64,000 bases of DNA from Methylobacterium platani (GCF_001653715.1 NZ_LWHQ01000027.1:138723-202722), one strand, 5' to 3'. Counted from the first letter of the stretch, positions 1-10,831 are shown. A program made the numbers and translations. The notes: a model not told the origin generated them from the letters alone.

Positions 1-154
1 CCCGCAGAGGGGGGAGGGGTCGCGCGCGGCGGTCGTAAGCGATTGCACCGCGCAACCTGCTGTATCGTGCACCATCCCGCGACGTGGAATGGCCCTGGTG
101 ATCGTTCGATTGCTCACCAGCCCTGAGACACAGCCTCGCCGGACTCATCTGCCG

Positions 155-376
155 TCACCGCTCCACGCGGCGCGCATGCTCGGCAAAGGCCGCTTTCAGC
201 CGATCATTCTGGCCGCGTGGATTGATGAGCGTGTCGAAGAAAACGGCGCGGTCCCGATCGTAGAGCACCAGGGCTGCATGCGCGGCTATCGACTGCCGCG
301 CGCGCGAGGCGGCTAGCTCGATCGGCGACATCGTCTCATCGTCGATCGAGTGGGGCGGCTGCGATCGGCAGGACAT
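155..376 (-). pseudogene. remnant of TacA-type (DUF1778) antitoxin
   Basis: The 73-residue frame matches only the C-terminal half of DUF1778/TacA antitoxins: an alanine-rich helix, then a segment reading DRAVFFDTLINP followed by NDRLKAAF. In the family this tail wraps and neutralises a GNAT acetyltransferase toxin, while the N-terminal ribbon-helix-helix binds DNA. Here the first 25 or so residues do not resemble a ribbon-helix-helix, and I see no such segment in the other minus-strand frames just upstream. I also see no GNAT-like frame between 1 and 154, where a toxin would be expected. I therefore read it as a truncated remnant; a short functional protein is possible but less likely. Confidence 0.5.
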
Positions 377-677
377 CAGAGATCCAAATCCCGCAGCGGA
401 GTTCTGTCGCGCTCCGGCAAATCCCCGTCACGCAGCCCCGACGAGCCCAGGAGTTGCCCGAAACTCCGTATTTCCGAAGGCGGCCTCCGCACCTCAGGCG
501 ATGGACGGGTAGAATCCGGAGCACCGGGTAAAGCAGGAGCGTGCTCATCCGCAACGGCGGAGCCGGCATCCGTCAGGCCTCGCGGTCGCAGCTCGCCCAT
601 CGCACCCTCCGACGACCGCAATTCTGACGCCGGGCATCGAGCGCACAAGTCCGGCCGCGATCCGGGCCGCCCCAACG
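377..677. other. no gene seen
   Basis: This stretch between the antitoxin remnant and the groEL terminator holds only short frames without recognisable similarity in either direction. I see no RNA gene or clear repeat in it. Confidence 0.5.
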
Positions 678-705
678 GAAAAGGGGCCGCCTTTCGGCGA
701 CCCCC
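678..705 (-). terminator. rho-independent terminator of groESL
   Basis: On the minus strand a 9-bp stem (683-691 with 696-704, one G-T wobble) closes a GAAA tetraloop and is followed directly by TTTT. It lies about 30 bases after the groEL stop codon, as expected for the end of the groESL transcript. Confidence 0.85.
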
Positions 706-736
706 TTCCGTCTCTCGAAGACTGGTTGGCTTGGAC

Positions 737-2386
<1,650 letters not shown>

Positions 2387-2485
2387 TCACTGTAGATCGG
2401 TGTTGCAGGGGACAGCCCTCCGGCGTCAGCTCCCGGGAAGGGGCGCCGCCGTCGGGCTCGCAGGGCTTCTCAAGGGGGTGGCGGT

Positions 2486-2773
2486 TTAGGCCAGCACGCC
2501 CATGATGTCGGACTCCTTCATGATGAGGAGGTCCTTGCCGTCGATCTTGACCTCGGTGCCCGACCACTTGCCGAACAGGACACGGTCGCCGGCCTTGACG
2601 TCGAGGGGGTTCAGCTTGCCGGACTCGTCGCGGGCGCCGGGGCCGACGGCGACGATCTCGCCCTCTTGCGGCTTCTCCTTGGCGGTGTCCGGGATGATGA
2701 TGCCGCCCTTGGTCTTCTCCTCGCTCTCGATGCGACGGACGACGACACGGTCGTGCAGCGGACGGAATTGCAT
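2486..2773 (-). CDS. groES: co-chaperonin GroES
   Basis: The 95-residue protein forms the heptameric lid of the GroEL chamber. It begins [14 protein letters not shown], contains the mobile-loop region around residues 17-34 ([12 protein letters not shown]) and ends MGVLA, all typical of the family. An AGAGGG Shine-Dalgarno (complement of 2779-2784) lies a few bases before the ATG. It is the first gene of the groES-groEL operon, with a CIRCE operator 73 bases upstream of its start codon. Confidence 0.98.
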   Translation of the reverse strand: MQFRPLHDRVVVRRIESEEKTKGGIIIPDTAKEKPQEGEIVAVGPGARDESGKLNPLDVKAGDRVLFGKWSGTEVKIDGKDLLIMKESDIMGVLA

Positions 2774-2845
2774 GTGCTGCCCTCTTGCTTCGCAGAACGC
2801 ATTGCGGTTGGTGCTGACGCCGAAGCCGCCTGCCCAACCCGGGCA

Positions 2846-2872
2846 TTAGCACTCTCATGAGGTGAGTGCTAA
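2846..2872 (-). promoter_or_regulatory. CIRCE element (HrcA operator)
   Basis: A perfect inverted repeat TTAGCACTC (2846-2854), nine-base spacer, GAGTGCTAA (2864-2872), identical to the CIRCE consensus. In many bacteria the HrcA repressor binds it to control groESL. Its position upstream of groES fits exactly. Confidence 0.97.
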
Positions 2873-2965
2873 GGCTGGCGAGGAGATAATCGGGCCGCGG
2901 ACCCGAGTCAAGGCGCTGGCGTGTGGCCTGCGGGAAACAACCGACGGCCTTAAGGGGGCCCGATC

Positions 2966-3979
2966 ATGATCACGCTGCACGGCCCGGAGGGGGTCGTCGC
3001 CGAGGGGCAGGCCTGCGCCGCGCGGCCCCTGCCGGCCCACGGCACCTGGCTCGACCTCGACGACCCGAGCGAGACCGAGACGGCCCTGGCGGAGGCCGCG
3101 ACCGGTCTCTCCGTCCCGTCCCGGGCGGCGCTGAGCGAAGTGCAGAACTCCCGCCGCCTCAACCGGCGCCGGGACGCCTTCTATCTCAGCACGCCGATGG
3201 TCTCGTTCCGGGACGACGACCTGACGCTCCGCCCCCTCGGCTTCGTGCTGACGCCGGAGCGGCTGCTCACCATCCGGTTCCAGCCGCTCGCCGCCTTCGA
3301 CACCGTCAAGGCGCGCCAGGCCGAGCGGGACGGGCCGGCCTCCAGCGTCGAGACCTTCCTGGCCCTCAACGAGGAGCTGATCGACCGCATGGCCGACACC
3401 CTCGAGACGACGAGCGACGAGCTCGACTCGCTCTCGACCCGGGTCTTCACCTTCGACGTCAGCGCGAACGGCAAGGCCCGGCCCGACGCGGCTGGCTCCA
3501 GGAACTTCGCACCCAAGCGCCGCGACCTCGCCTTGCGCCGGCTGCTGCGCGCCATCGGCCGGCGCGGCAAGGCGCTGGCGAAGCTGCGCGCCTCGCTGCT
3601 CGGGCTGGGCCGGATCCTGCCCTACGTCGCCGGCGAGGCGGAAGGCTGGCTGAAGCCCGAGGAGAAGGCGCGGTTCGAGAGCCTGCGCCTCGACGTCACT
3701 TCCCTCGACGAGTTCGAGACCCGGCTGTCCGAGACAGTGCAGTTCCTCCTCGACGCCACCCTCGGGCTCATCAACATGGAGCAGAACAACACCTTCCGGG
3801 TGCTGACCGTGGTCTCGGTGATCGGCATCCCGCCGACCCTGATGGCCTCGGTCTACGGCATGAACTTCAAGCACATGCCGGAGCTGGATTGGGCCTGGGG
3901 CTATCCCTACGGGCTCGCCGTCATCGCCGCGAGCGCGCTGGTGCCGGCGGTCTACTTCAAGCTGAAGGGGTGGTTCTGA
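2966..3979 (+). CDS. CorA-family divalent cation transporter
   Basis: The 337-residue protein has the CorA/ZntB layout: a large soluble N-terminal domain, a long helical stalk (about 125-270), and two C-terminal membrane segments. The signature YGMNF followed by MPEL lies between the two segments, where it forms the pore mouth in CorA. Family members form pentameric inner-membrane channels for Mg2+, Co2+ or, for ZntB, Zn2+; substrate cannot be decided from sequence. The ATG follows a TAAGGGGG Shine-Dalgarno. It is divergent from groES and convergent with the EamA gene, so it is probably a single transcription unit. Confidence 0.92.
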   Translation: MITLHGPEGVVAEGQACAARPLPAHGTWLDLDDPSETETALAEAATGLSVPSRAALSEVQNSRRLNRRRDAFYLSTPMVSFRDDDLTLRPLGFVLTPERLLTIRFQPLAAFDTVKARQAERDGPASSVETFLALNEELIDRMADTLETTSDELDSLSTRVFTFDVSANGKARPDAAGSRNFAPKRRDLALRRLLRAIGRRGKALAKLRASLLGLGRILPYVAGEAEGWLKPEEKARFESLRLDVTSLDEFETRLSETVQFLLDATLGLINMEQNNTFRVLTVVSVIGIPPTLMASVYGMNFKHMPELDWAWGYPYGLAVIAASALVPAVYFKLKGWF

Positions 3980-3986
3980 CGCCCGC

Positions 3987-4868
3987 TCACCGCCGCGCCG
4001 CCAGCGCCGAGCCCGCCAGGATCAGCCCCGCCCCGGCCAGCGTCGCCGCCCCCGGCACCTCCCCGAAGGCGACGTAGCCGAGGCCGATCGCCCAGAGGAG
4101 CGCGGTGTATTCCATCGCGGCGAGCCGCGAGGCTTCGGCCCTGGCGTAGGCGCGGCTGAGCACCAGGTGCCCGGCGACCCCGAGCACGCCGACGAGGACG
4201 AGGAGGGCCCAGTCCGGCGCCGCGACCGGGGTCCAGGTCCAGGCCGCCGGGCCGGCCAGCATCGCGGCGGGTCCGGCATTCTGGATCGCCACGATGGTCA
4301 CCACCGGGTCGTGCCGGGCGCGGGCGCGCAGCAGCACCATCGAGAGCGCGTAGGTCAGGGCCGAGACCAGGATGGCGGCGATGCCCCAGGTCGAGGCCGC
4401 CGCCCGCGGCCCCTCGGATCCGACCTCCGATCCGATCTGGCCGGCGACCACGATCCCGACCCCGACGAAGCCGACGACGAGCCCGGCCCAGACCGGCGCG
4501 CGCACCCGCTCGCGCAGGAGGAGCGCGGCGAACAGCGCGATGAAGATCGGGCTCAGGAACGACAGCGCCAGCGCCTCGGCGAGCGGCAGCACCGACAGGC
4601 CGTGGAAGAAGCAGAGCGCGGTCGCCACCACCAGCACGGCCCGCAGGCCGTTGGTGCGCCAGGTCTCCGCCGAGGGCCAGCCGGGCCGCAGGGCGGCGAG
4701 CACGGCCGCCATCACCAGGGTGCCGACGGCGTAGCGCGCGAAGGCGATCCCGGTGACGCCGTAGCGCTCGGACAGGCCCTTGATGGTGGCGTCCATCAGC
4801 GACAGGAGCCCGATGCCGAGGGCGGCGAGCAGCACAGCCGAGGCGGGGGAGGTGGAGCGGGGGAGCAT
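3987..4868 (-). CDS. DMT-superfamily permease (EamA domain)
   Basis: The roughly 293-residue protein is almost wholly hydrophobic, with ten predicted membrane helices arranged as two EamA repeats (about 8-135 and 150-290). Such permeases export amino acids, metabolites or drugs; the substrate is not readable here. An in-frame TTG at 4872-4874 exists, but the ATG at 4866-4868 gives the usual N-terminus just before the first helix. It ends seven bases from the convergent corA-like gene. Confidence 0.88.
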   Translation of the reverse strand: MLPRSTSPASAVLLAALGIGLLSLMDATIKGLSERYGVTGIAFARYAVGTLVMAAVLAALRPGWPSAETWRTNGLRAVLVVATALCFFHGLSVLPLAEALALSFLSPIFIALFAALLLRERVRAPVWAGLVVGFVGVGIVVAGQIGSEVGSEGPRAAASTWGIAAILVSALTYALSMVLLRARARHDPVVTIVAIQNAGPAAMLAGPAAWTWTPVAAPDWALLVLVGVLGVAGHLVLSRAYARAEASRLAAMEYTALLWAIGLGYVAFGEVPGAATLAGAGLILAGSALAARR

Positions 4869-5013
4869 GGCCAAGGCGGATGGCCCGCGCGCGGCCGCGG
4901 CGCAAGGCCTGATGCGAGCGGCGATGCACCATGGCGCTTAGGCGTTTCATAAGGGGTCCGACCCATCCTGGCGCCGATCCGCCCGAGGAAGCGGTCATGC
5001 CAGGGAAGCGGTC

Positions 5014-6255
5014 ATGAAGGTCATTCTGGTCGCGGACCACGCCTACATCAACGGCGGCCAGGCCAAGGTGTCGCTGGAGAGCGCCATCGGGCTCGCCCGC
5101 CGCGGCCACGCGGTCGTGCTGCTCGCCGCCGTCGGCCCGGCCGATCCGCGGCTGGCGGAAGCCGGCGTGCGCGTCGTGCTCCTCGGCCAGACCGACGTGA
5201 CGCAGGCCCGCTCGCTGGCCCGCTTCGGCGTGCAATGGCTGTGGAACGCCCCCGCCGCCGCCGCCCTCGGCGCCCTGATCGCTGGATCGGACCCGCGCGA
5301 CACGGTGGTGCACGTCCATGCCTGGGCCAAGGCCCTGTCGCCCGCGATCGGCCCGGTCCTGCGGGGAAGCCCCGCGCCGGTGGTCTACACCGCGCACGAA
5401 TACTACCTCGCCTGCCCGAACGGCGGCTTCTACGATTATCCGGTCGCCGCGACCTGCCACCGGGTCCCGAACGGGCCGGCCTGCCTGGCCCACAACTGCG
5501 ACTCGCGCACCTATCCGCGCAAGCTGATGCGGGTCGCCCGCCACGCCCTGATGCGGCGCACCGGCCTCGTCGAGGGCATCGACGCGATGATCACCATCAG
5601 CCGGCTGCAGCGCGAGGCGCTGGCGCCCCATCTGCCGGCGGGCCTGCGCTACCACGACGTGCCGAATCCGGTCGACGCGGAGCCCCTGGGACCGAAGACC
5701 GGCGCCCCCGGCGACTTCGTCTTCGTCGGACGCCTCTCGCCCGAGAAGGGGCCGGGCGTGTTCGGGGAGGCGGCGCGCCTCGCCGGGGCGCGGGCGGTCT
5801 TCGCCGGCGACGGGCCGATGCGGGCGGAGCTGGAGGCACGCTTCCCCGAAGCCTCCTTCCTCGGCTGGCAGAGCCCGGACGAGGTCAAGGCGGTGCTGCG
5901 GGCGGCCCGCGCCCTGGTGTTCCCGTCGGTCTGGTACGAGGGCCAGCCGCTCACGGTGCTCGAATCCCTGGGGCTCGGCACGCCGGTCGTCGTCAGCGAC
6001 GTCTGCGCCGGCCGCGAGGCGGTGCGCCACGGCGAGAGCGGGCTGTGGTTCCGCTCCAACGATCCCCGCTCGCTCGCCGACGCCCTGGCGCATCTCGCCA
6101 ACGACGCGACGGCGATGCGGATGGGACGCGCCGCCTACGACCTGTTCTGGGCCGACCCGCCGACGATGGAGCGCCACCTCGACGGGCTGGAGCGGGTCTA
6201 TCGCGACGTGGCGGGGCAGGGGGCGCAGGCGCGGCCGCTGGCGCGGGCGGTGTAG
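5014..6255 (+). CDS. family 4 glycosyltransferase
   Basis: The 413-residue GT-B enzyme begins with a glycine-rich loop (INGGQAKVS) for the acceptor side. The C-terminal half carries the FVGRLSPEKGP strand and the EGQPLTVLESLGLG segment, the E-x7-E motif that binds the nucleotide-sugar donor. Such retaining transferases build lipid-linked or surface polysaccharides at the cytoplasmic face of the membrane. It lies 92 bases upstream of a flippase gene on the same strand, so the two probably act on the same glycan. Donor and acceptor are unknown. Confidence 0.92.
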   Translation: MKVILVADHAYINGGQAKVSLESAIGLARRGHAVVLLAAVGPADPRLAEAGVRVVLLGQTDVTQARSLARFGVQWLWNAPAAAALGALIAGSDPRDTVVHVHAWAKALSPAIGPVLRGSPAPVVYTAHEYYLACPNGGFYDYPVAATCHRVPNGPACLAHNCDSRTYPRKLMRVARHALMRRTGLVEGIDAMITISRLQREALAPHLPAGLRYHDVPNPVDAEPLGPKTGAPGDFVFVGRLSPEKGPGVFGEAARLAGARAVFAGDGPMRAELEARFPEASFLGWQSPDEVKAVLRAARALVFPSVWYEGQPLTVLESLGLGTPVVVSDVCAGREAVRHGESGLWFRSNDPRSLADALAHLANDATAMRMGRAAYDLFWADPPTMERHLDGLERVYRDVAGQGAQARPLARAV

Positions 6256-6347
6256 CGGCCGAGGCGGCCGCGCCTTCGTCGAAAGCGCCATCAATCCTCC
6301 GCACGACGAGCCGAACAGGGTTCGTCCTGCAACGCGACGAGCACTCA

Positions 6348-7775
6348 ATGGCGGTCATCGCGGCCTTCGTGGTCAATGCGGCCCTCAACCTCGCCCTCGG
6401 GCTGCTGATCGCGCAGATCCTGGGGCCGGCGGATTTCGGCCGCTTCGCCCTCGGTACCGCCGGCGCCGTGGTGCTCAACATCATGCTGTTCGAGTGGCTG
6501 CGCCTCTCGGCGACGCGATTCTACTCCGAGCGGGTGCGCCGGGCCGAGCCGTGGATCCGCACCATGCTCGACCGGGCCTACGCGGCGACGGCCCTCGGCC
6601 TCGCCGGGGCGGCGCTGCTGGCGCTGGCCGGCCGGCCCCTCGTCGGCGAGCCGGCGCTGCTTGCCGCCGCCGCCGCCGCGGCGGTCGGCATCGGGCTGTT
6701 CGACTACCAGGCGGCGCTCGCCCGCGCCCGCTTCGTCGGCGGGCTGTACCTGCGCCTCGTGCTGGTCAAGAACGGTCTCGCCCTCGTGATGATGGTCGGC
6801 ACCGCCTGGGCGACCGCCGATGCCGCCGCGGTGATGCTCGCCGCGGGCTTGAGCCAGTTCCTCGCCGCGGTCATCGTCCGGCGCGCCCTCGCGGATCCGC
6901 CCGCCGCCTTCGCGGCGGCGCGGCGGCGCGAGACGATGCGCCTGTTCATGGCCTACGGCCTGCCGGTGGTCGCCGCCAACGTGGTCTACCAGCTGATGCC
7001 CTTCGCCAACCGCTGGACGATCGCGGCCGTCTCGGGCTTCGCCGAGGCCGGGTACTTCTCCCTCGCGGCCGATATCGGCGGGCGGATCTTCAGCACGCTC
7101 GGCGCCGCCCTGGACCTGCTGCTGTTCCAGATCGCCGTGCTCGCCGCCGAGACCCACGGACACGAGGCCGGCGAGACGCAGGTCGCCCGCAACGGCGCCG
7201 TGGTGCTGGCCCTGATCCTGCCGAGCGCCGCCGGGTTCTGGGCCGTGGCCCCGGCCCTCGAGGCGATCGCGGTGCCGGAGGCCTTTCGCGGGCACTTCGT
7301 GCACTACACCCTGCTGCTGGTGCCTGGCCTCGTCGCCCTGGCGCTGATGAACTTCGCCCTCAACCCGATCTTCCAGATCCGCCGCCGCACCCTGCCGCTG
7401 ATCGCGGCCGGGCTCGTCGGGGCCCTCGTGAACCTCCTCGCGGCGCTGGCGCTGGCCGGCCCCTTCGGCCCGTCGGGCATCGCCGCGGCGCAGTCCCTCG
7501 GCTTCATCGCCGCGATGCTGTTCCTCGGCCTGCGCGCGCTCACCGGGCGGGATCGCCTGCGGATGCCCTGGCGCGACCCGATCGCGGTGGTGCTCGCCAC
7601 GGCGGTGATGACCGCCGCGATCCTGCCCCTGCGCGGCCTCTCACCCTGGCTCGCCCTGCCGGCCTGCGTCGCGGTGGGCGGGCTCGTCTACGGGGCGCTG
7701 GCCTGGCGCTTCGACATCGCGGGGTTGCGCAGCGCGGTGACGGCGCGGTTCGGGCGGGGCGTGCCGGCGGAATAG
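6348..7775 (+). CDS. polysaccharide flippase (Wzx/MATE-like)
   Basis: The 475-residue product is polytopic with about 12-14 membrane segments and the ILGPADFGRFAL motif after helix 1, typical of oligosaccharide flippases of the MOP superfamily. These move undecaprenyl-linked sugars across the inner membrane. The reading frame stays open far upstream inside the glycosyltransferase gene, but similarity begins only at the ATG at 6348. The Shine-Dalgarno there is weak, so a slightly earlier non-ATG start is possible. It is probably co-transcribed with the upstream glycosyltransferase. Confidence 0.87.
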   Translation: MAVIAAFVVNAALNLALGLLIAQILGPADFGRFALGTAGAVVLNIMLFEWLRLSATRFYSERVRRAEPWIRTMLDRAYAATALGLAGAALLALAGRPLVGEPALLAAAAAAAVGIGLFDYQAALARARFVGGLYLRLVLVKNGLALVMMVGTAWATADAAAVMLAAGLSQFLAAVIVRRALADPPAAFAAARRRETMRLFMAYGLPVVAANVVYQLMPFANRWTIAAVSGFAEAGYFSLAADIGGRIFSTLGAALDLLLFQIAVLAAETHGHEAGETQVARNGAVVLALILPSAAGFWAVAPALEAIAVPEAFRGHFVHYTLLLVPGLVALALMNFALNPIFQIRRRTLPLIAAGLVGALVNLLAALALAGPFGPSGIAAAQSLGFIAAMLFLGLRALTGRDRLRMPWRDPIAVVLATAVMTAAILPLRGLSPWLALPACVAVGGLVYGALAWRFDIAGLRSAVTARFGRGVPAE

Positions 7776-7823
7776 GCTTGCGGTTCGCCTCGCTTCCGTC
7801 GCACGATCGGGATCGAGGATCGC

Positions 7824-8165
7824 ATGATCGAGACCGACCGCCGCGCCGACGTTCCGGAGGCCCTGAAGCCGCTCGTCGCCCGCATCGTCCGGGATGCGGC
7901 GCCGCTCGGCATCTGGCTGTTCGGAAGCCGCGCCCGGGGCGAGGCCCGGGCCGACAGCGACTGGGACCTGCTGGTCGTTCTCCCGGACGATGCCGACGAC
8001 GCCCTGCTCGACCCGGTTTTCGGCTGGCGCCTCCAGCGCGACAGCGGGGTTCAGGCGGACGTGCTGATGGCCACGCGGGACAATCTCGATGCGATCTGGG
8101 GCGTGCCGAACACGATCGGCTACGTGCTTGCACAGGAGGGCATCCGCCTGAATGTCGGCCGATAG
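7824..8165 (+). CDS. mntA: MNT-type nucleotidyltransferase antitoxin
   Basis: The 113-residue protein is a minimal nucleotidyltransferase. Its motif GSRARG (34-39) is followed by SDWD (45-48), whose two aspartates are the metal ligands of the polymerase-beta fold. In MNT-HEPN modules this protein neutralises the HEPN RNase; in studied MntA-HepT pairs it does so by adding AMP to a tyrosine near the HEPN active site. Its stop overlaps the start of the HEPN gene by 14 bases, the usual arrangement. All catalytic residues look intact, so an active antitoxin is likely. The symbol is by family only. Confidence 0.85.
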   Translation: MIETDRRADVPEALKPLVARIVRDAAPLGIWLFGSRARGEARADSDWDLLVVLPDDADDALLDPVFGWRLQRDSGVQADVLMATRDNLDAIWGVPNTIGYVLAQEGIRLNVGR

Positions 8166-8556
8166 GGCGATGGCTGCTCTGTTGCGGATCGCGACGGCCG
8201 ATCTCGCCGACGCGCGCGTTCTGGCAGGCGTGCAGTCCCGCAATGCGCCATATCTGTGCTCTCAAGCCGCGGAAAAAGTCGTGAAGGCGGTCCTTACGGC
8301 GGAAGGCATTCATGCAAACCGGAGTGTTGCGCACAGAATCGACCTGATGGTCGACCTTCTGCCCGATTCCAATGCGTTCAAGGCGCGATTCCGCAAGATT
8401 GAGCATCTCGCGTCGTTCGCAACGAGCTACCGCTATCCCACCCCGGCCGGTCGCGTCCCCGCCGCACCGTCGTCGAGTGAGCTGGCTTGGCTGATCGACG
8501 AGACGGACAGCCTCCTGCAGGACGTAGCCGACCGGCTCAGCATCGACCTGACCTGA
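8152..8556 (+). CDS. hepT: HEPN-domain toxin (HepT-like)
   Basis: The 134-residue all-helical protein fits the HEPN domain of COG2250. The segment SQAAEKVVKAVL (37-48) is the conserved helix of the family and YRYP (93-96) is the C-terminal signature. HEPN toxins are dimeric RNases, in several systems cutting tRNA. A strict R-x4-6-H motif is not obvious: the nearest candidate is the RSVAH segment at 57-61, so RNase activity is not certain. It overlaps the upstream nucleotidyltransferase gene and must be translated with it. The start at 8152 is the only ATG that preserves the whole domain. Confidence 0.82.
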   Translation: MSADRAMAALLRIATADLADARVLAGVQSRNAPYLCSQAAEKVVKAVLTAEGIHANRSVAHRIDLMVDLLPDSNAFKARFRKIEHLASFATSYRYPTPAGRVPAAPSSSELAWLIDETDSLLQDVADRLSIDLT

Positions 8557-8656
8557 CGGCGCCCCTCCCGCTTGCAACCGGCCCCGGTTGCCCGCAAAGA
8601 TCCGCGCCCGATCCCCGCGCACCCGGCGCGGCCTGTCCCGGCGAGCGAGCCCCGCG

Positions 8657-9835
8657 ATGAGCATCTACCAGCCCCGGAGCGAGGCGGAGGCCGCGAGCCT
8701 GATCGGTGACGCGGCGGCGCGGGGCGAGCGGCTGCGTCTCGTCGGCGGCGGTACCCGGGCCGGGATCGGGCGGCCCGCCCAGGACGAGGCCACCCTGTCG
8801 GCGGCGGGCCTCACCGGCATCACCCTGCACGAGCCGGCCGAGCTCGTCATCGCGGCCCGGGCTGGCACGCCGCTCGCCGAGGTCGAGGCGCGTCTCGCCG
8901 AGGGCGGCCAGATGCTGCCCTTCGAGCCGATGGACCACCGCGCGCTCCTCGGCTCGACCGGCGCGCCGACCATCGGGGCGGTCGCGGCCGGCAACATCTC
9001 GGGCCCGCGGCGCATCGCCGGCGGGGCCGCCCGCGACAGCCTGATCGGCGTCCGCTTCGTCAACGGCCGCGGCGAGGCGGTGAAGTCCGGCGGCCGGGTG
9101 ATGAAGAACGTCACCGGGCTCGACCTCGTGAAGCTGATGGCCGGCTCCTGGGGCACGCTGGGCTTCCTCACCGAGGTCACCTTCAAGGTGCTGCCGGTCC
9201 CCGAGCGCACCGCCACCCTGGCGCTCGCCGGGCTCGACGATGCCGGCGCGGTCGAGGCGATGAGCCTGGCGCTGGGCTCGCCGTTCGAGATCACCGGCGC
9301 CGCGCACCTGCCCGACGGCGTCGACGGACCGGCGCGCACGCTGCTGCGCATCGAGGGTTTCTCGGCCTCGGTCGATTACCGCCTCGGCGAGCTGACCCGC
9401 CTGCTGCGCCGCTTCGGCCGTCCGGAGATCCAGGAGGGCGAGCCGGCGGCCGAGCTCTGGGCCTCGGTCCGCGACGTCCTGCCCTTCGCCGGCGGCGAGG
9501 AGGCGGTGTGGCGCCTCTCGACTGCCCCGGGCCGCGGCCCGGCGGTGACCGCGGCCATCGCCGCCGCCCGGCCGGCGCGCTGGTTCTACGATTGGGGCGG
9601 CGGCCTCGTCTGGCTCGCCACCCCGGCCGCGGGCGATGCCGGGGCGCACGCCGTGCGGGCGGCCCTCGCGGGGGGCGGCCACGCCACGCTGGTGCGCGCG
9701 CCCGACGCCGTGCGGGCGGCGGTGCCGGTCTTCGAGCCCCTGTCCGAGCCCCTGATGCGGATCACCGCCGGCCTCAAGGCCGCGCACGATCCCGTCGGCC
9801 TGTTCAACCCGGGGCGGATGTACGCGGGGATCTGA
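8657..9835 (+). CDS. glcE: glycolate oxidase FAD-binding subunit GlcE
   Basis: The 392-residue protein matches GlcE, the shorter FAD-binding subunit of glycolate dehydrogenase (GlcDEF), which oxidises glycolate to glyoxylate at the membrane. The PCMH-type FAD domain occupies about residues 1-180, with GGGTRAGIG and the later GRVMKNVTGLDL segment typical of GlcE. The C-terminus ends FNPGRMYAG. An upstream in-frame ATG at 8588 exists, but 8657 gives the normal family start. No glcF is adjacent. A GlcD-like gene lies 4.7 kb away on the other strand (14521-15939), though that one looks closer to D-lactate dehydrogenase. Confidence 0.85.
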   Translation: MSIYQPRSEAEAASLIGDAAARGERLRLVGGGTRAGIGRPAQDEATLSAAGLTGITLHEPAELVIAARAGTPLAEVEARLAEGGQMLPFEPMDHRALLGSTGAPTIGAVAAGNISGPRRIAGGAARDSLIGVRFVNGRGEAVKSGGRVMKNVTGLDLVKLMAGSWGTLGFLTEVTFKVLPVPERTATLALAGLDDAGAVEAMSLALGSPFEITGAAHLPDGVDGPARTLLRIEGFSASVDYRLGELTRLLRRFGRPEIQEGEPAAELWASVRDVLPFAGGEEAVWRLSTAPGRGPAVTAAIAAARPARWFYDWGGGLVWLATPAAGDAGAHAVRAALAGGGHATLVRAPDAVRAAVPVFEPLSEPLMRITAGLKAAHDPVGLFNPGRMYAGI

Positions 9836-9890
9836 TCCCGGCCTCCGTCACCGACAACCGGGGCGCCCCAGGCGCGTTCTAGCTCTCACG

Positions 9891-10787
9891 ATGTTCCGTC
9901 TCGCCCACCTCACCGATCCGCATGTCGGCCCGCTGCCGCGCCCGCGCCTGCGCCAGCTGATGAGCAAGCGCGCCACCGGCTGGGTCAACTGGAGCCGCGG
10001 CCGCAAGCTCACCCACGACATGGAGATCCTGGCCGCCCTGGTGGCCGACCTGCGCGCCGCCGCGCCCGACCACATCGCCTGCACCGGCGACCTGTGCAAC
10101 ATCGGCCTGCCGAGCGAATGGGAGACCGCCCGCGTCTTCATGGAAGGGCTGGGCGAGCCCGGCTTCGTCAGCTTCGTGCCCGGCAACCACGACGCCTACG
10201 TGCGCGGCTCGCTGAAAGGCCTCCTCGGCGCGGTCGGCCCCTGGACCCGGGACGATGCCGGCCGCGACAAGGCGTTTCCCTACCTGCGCCGCCGGGGGCC
10301 GCTGGCCCTGGTCGGTCTGTCCTCGGCGATCCCGACCGCGCCCTTCGTGGCGACCGGCCGCCTCGGCTCCGACCAGATCCGGGCCGCCGAGCGGATGCTC
10401 CAGGATCTCGCCGCCGAGCCCGAGCGGCCGTGCCGGGTGGTGATGATCCACCATCCGCCGCATGTCGGCGGCGCCAAGGCGGGGCGCCACCTCACCGACG
10501 CCCACGCCTTCGAGGCGATGATCGGCCGCGTCGGCGCCGACCTCGTGCTGCACGGCCACAACCATGTCGGTTCGGTCGCCTTCCTGATGGCGCCGGGCGG
10601 GCGCCGCGTGCCGGTGATCGGCGCGCCCTCGGCCTCGGCCCGCGGCGGGGCGCTCAAGCACTGCGCCGGCTACCACCTCTACGAGATCGAGCGCACGGCC
10701 ACCGGCTACGCGCTCACCGCGACCCTGCGCGGCCTGCTGCCCGAGGGCGGGATGGGCGATCTCGGCACCCTGACCCTCAAGGCCTAA
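9891..10787 (+). CDS. calcineurin-like metallophosphoesterase
   Basis: The 298-residue protein carries the full set of dinuclear-metal motifs in order: DPHVG near the N-terminus, CTGDLCN, GNHDAY, HHPPH and HGHNHVG. These are the D-x-H, GD, GNHD, H and GHxH motifs of class III phosphoesterases. The family includes cyclic-nucleotide phosphodiesterases (CpdA), UDP-diacylglucosamine hydrolase and others; the overall length suits a CpdA-like enzyme, but substrate cannot be assigned. It has no signal peptide and is presumably cytoplasmic. It starts about 55 bases after glcE. Confidence 0.9.
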   Translation: MFRLAHLTDPHVGPLPRPRLRQLMSKRATGWVNWSRGRKLTHDMEILAALVADLRAAAPDHIACTGDLCNIGLPSEWETARVFMEGLGEPGFVSFVPGNHDAYVRGSLKGLLGAVGPWTRDDAGRDKAFPYLRRRGPLALVGLSSAIPTAPFVATGRLGSDQIRAAERMLQDLAAEPERPCRVVMIHHPPHVGGAKAGRHLTDAHAFEAMIGRVGADLVLHGHNHVGSVAFLMAPGGRRVPVIGAPSASARGGALKHCAGYHLYEIERTATGYALTATLRGLLPEGGMGDLGTLTLKA

Positions 10788-10831
10788 CGCGCGCCGCAAC
10801 ATTTCAGGCGAGAGGACGTTCTCCCGCCGAT

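Noticed and set aside
5235..6347. Possible 371-residue N-terminal extension of the flippase
   Set aside because: It overlaps the glycosyltransferase gene in another frame and is Arg/Pro/Gly-rich; flippase similarity begins at the ATG at 6348.
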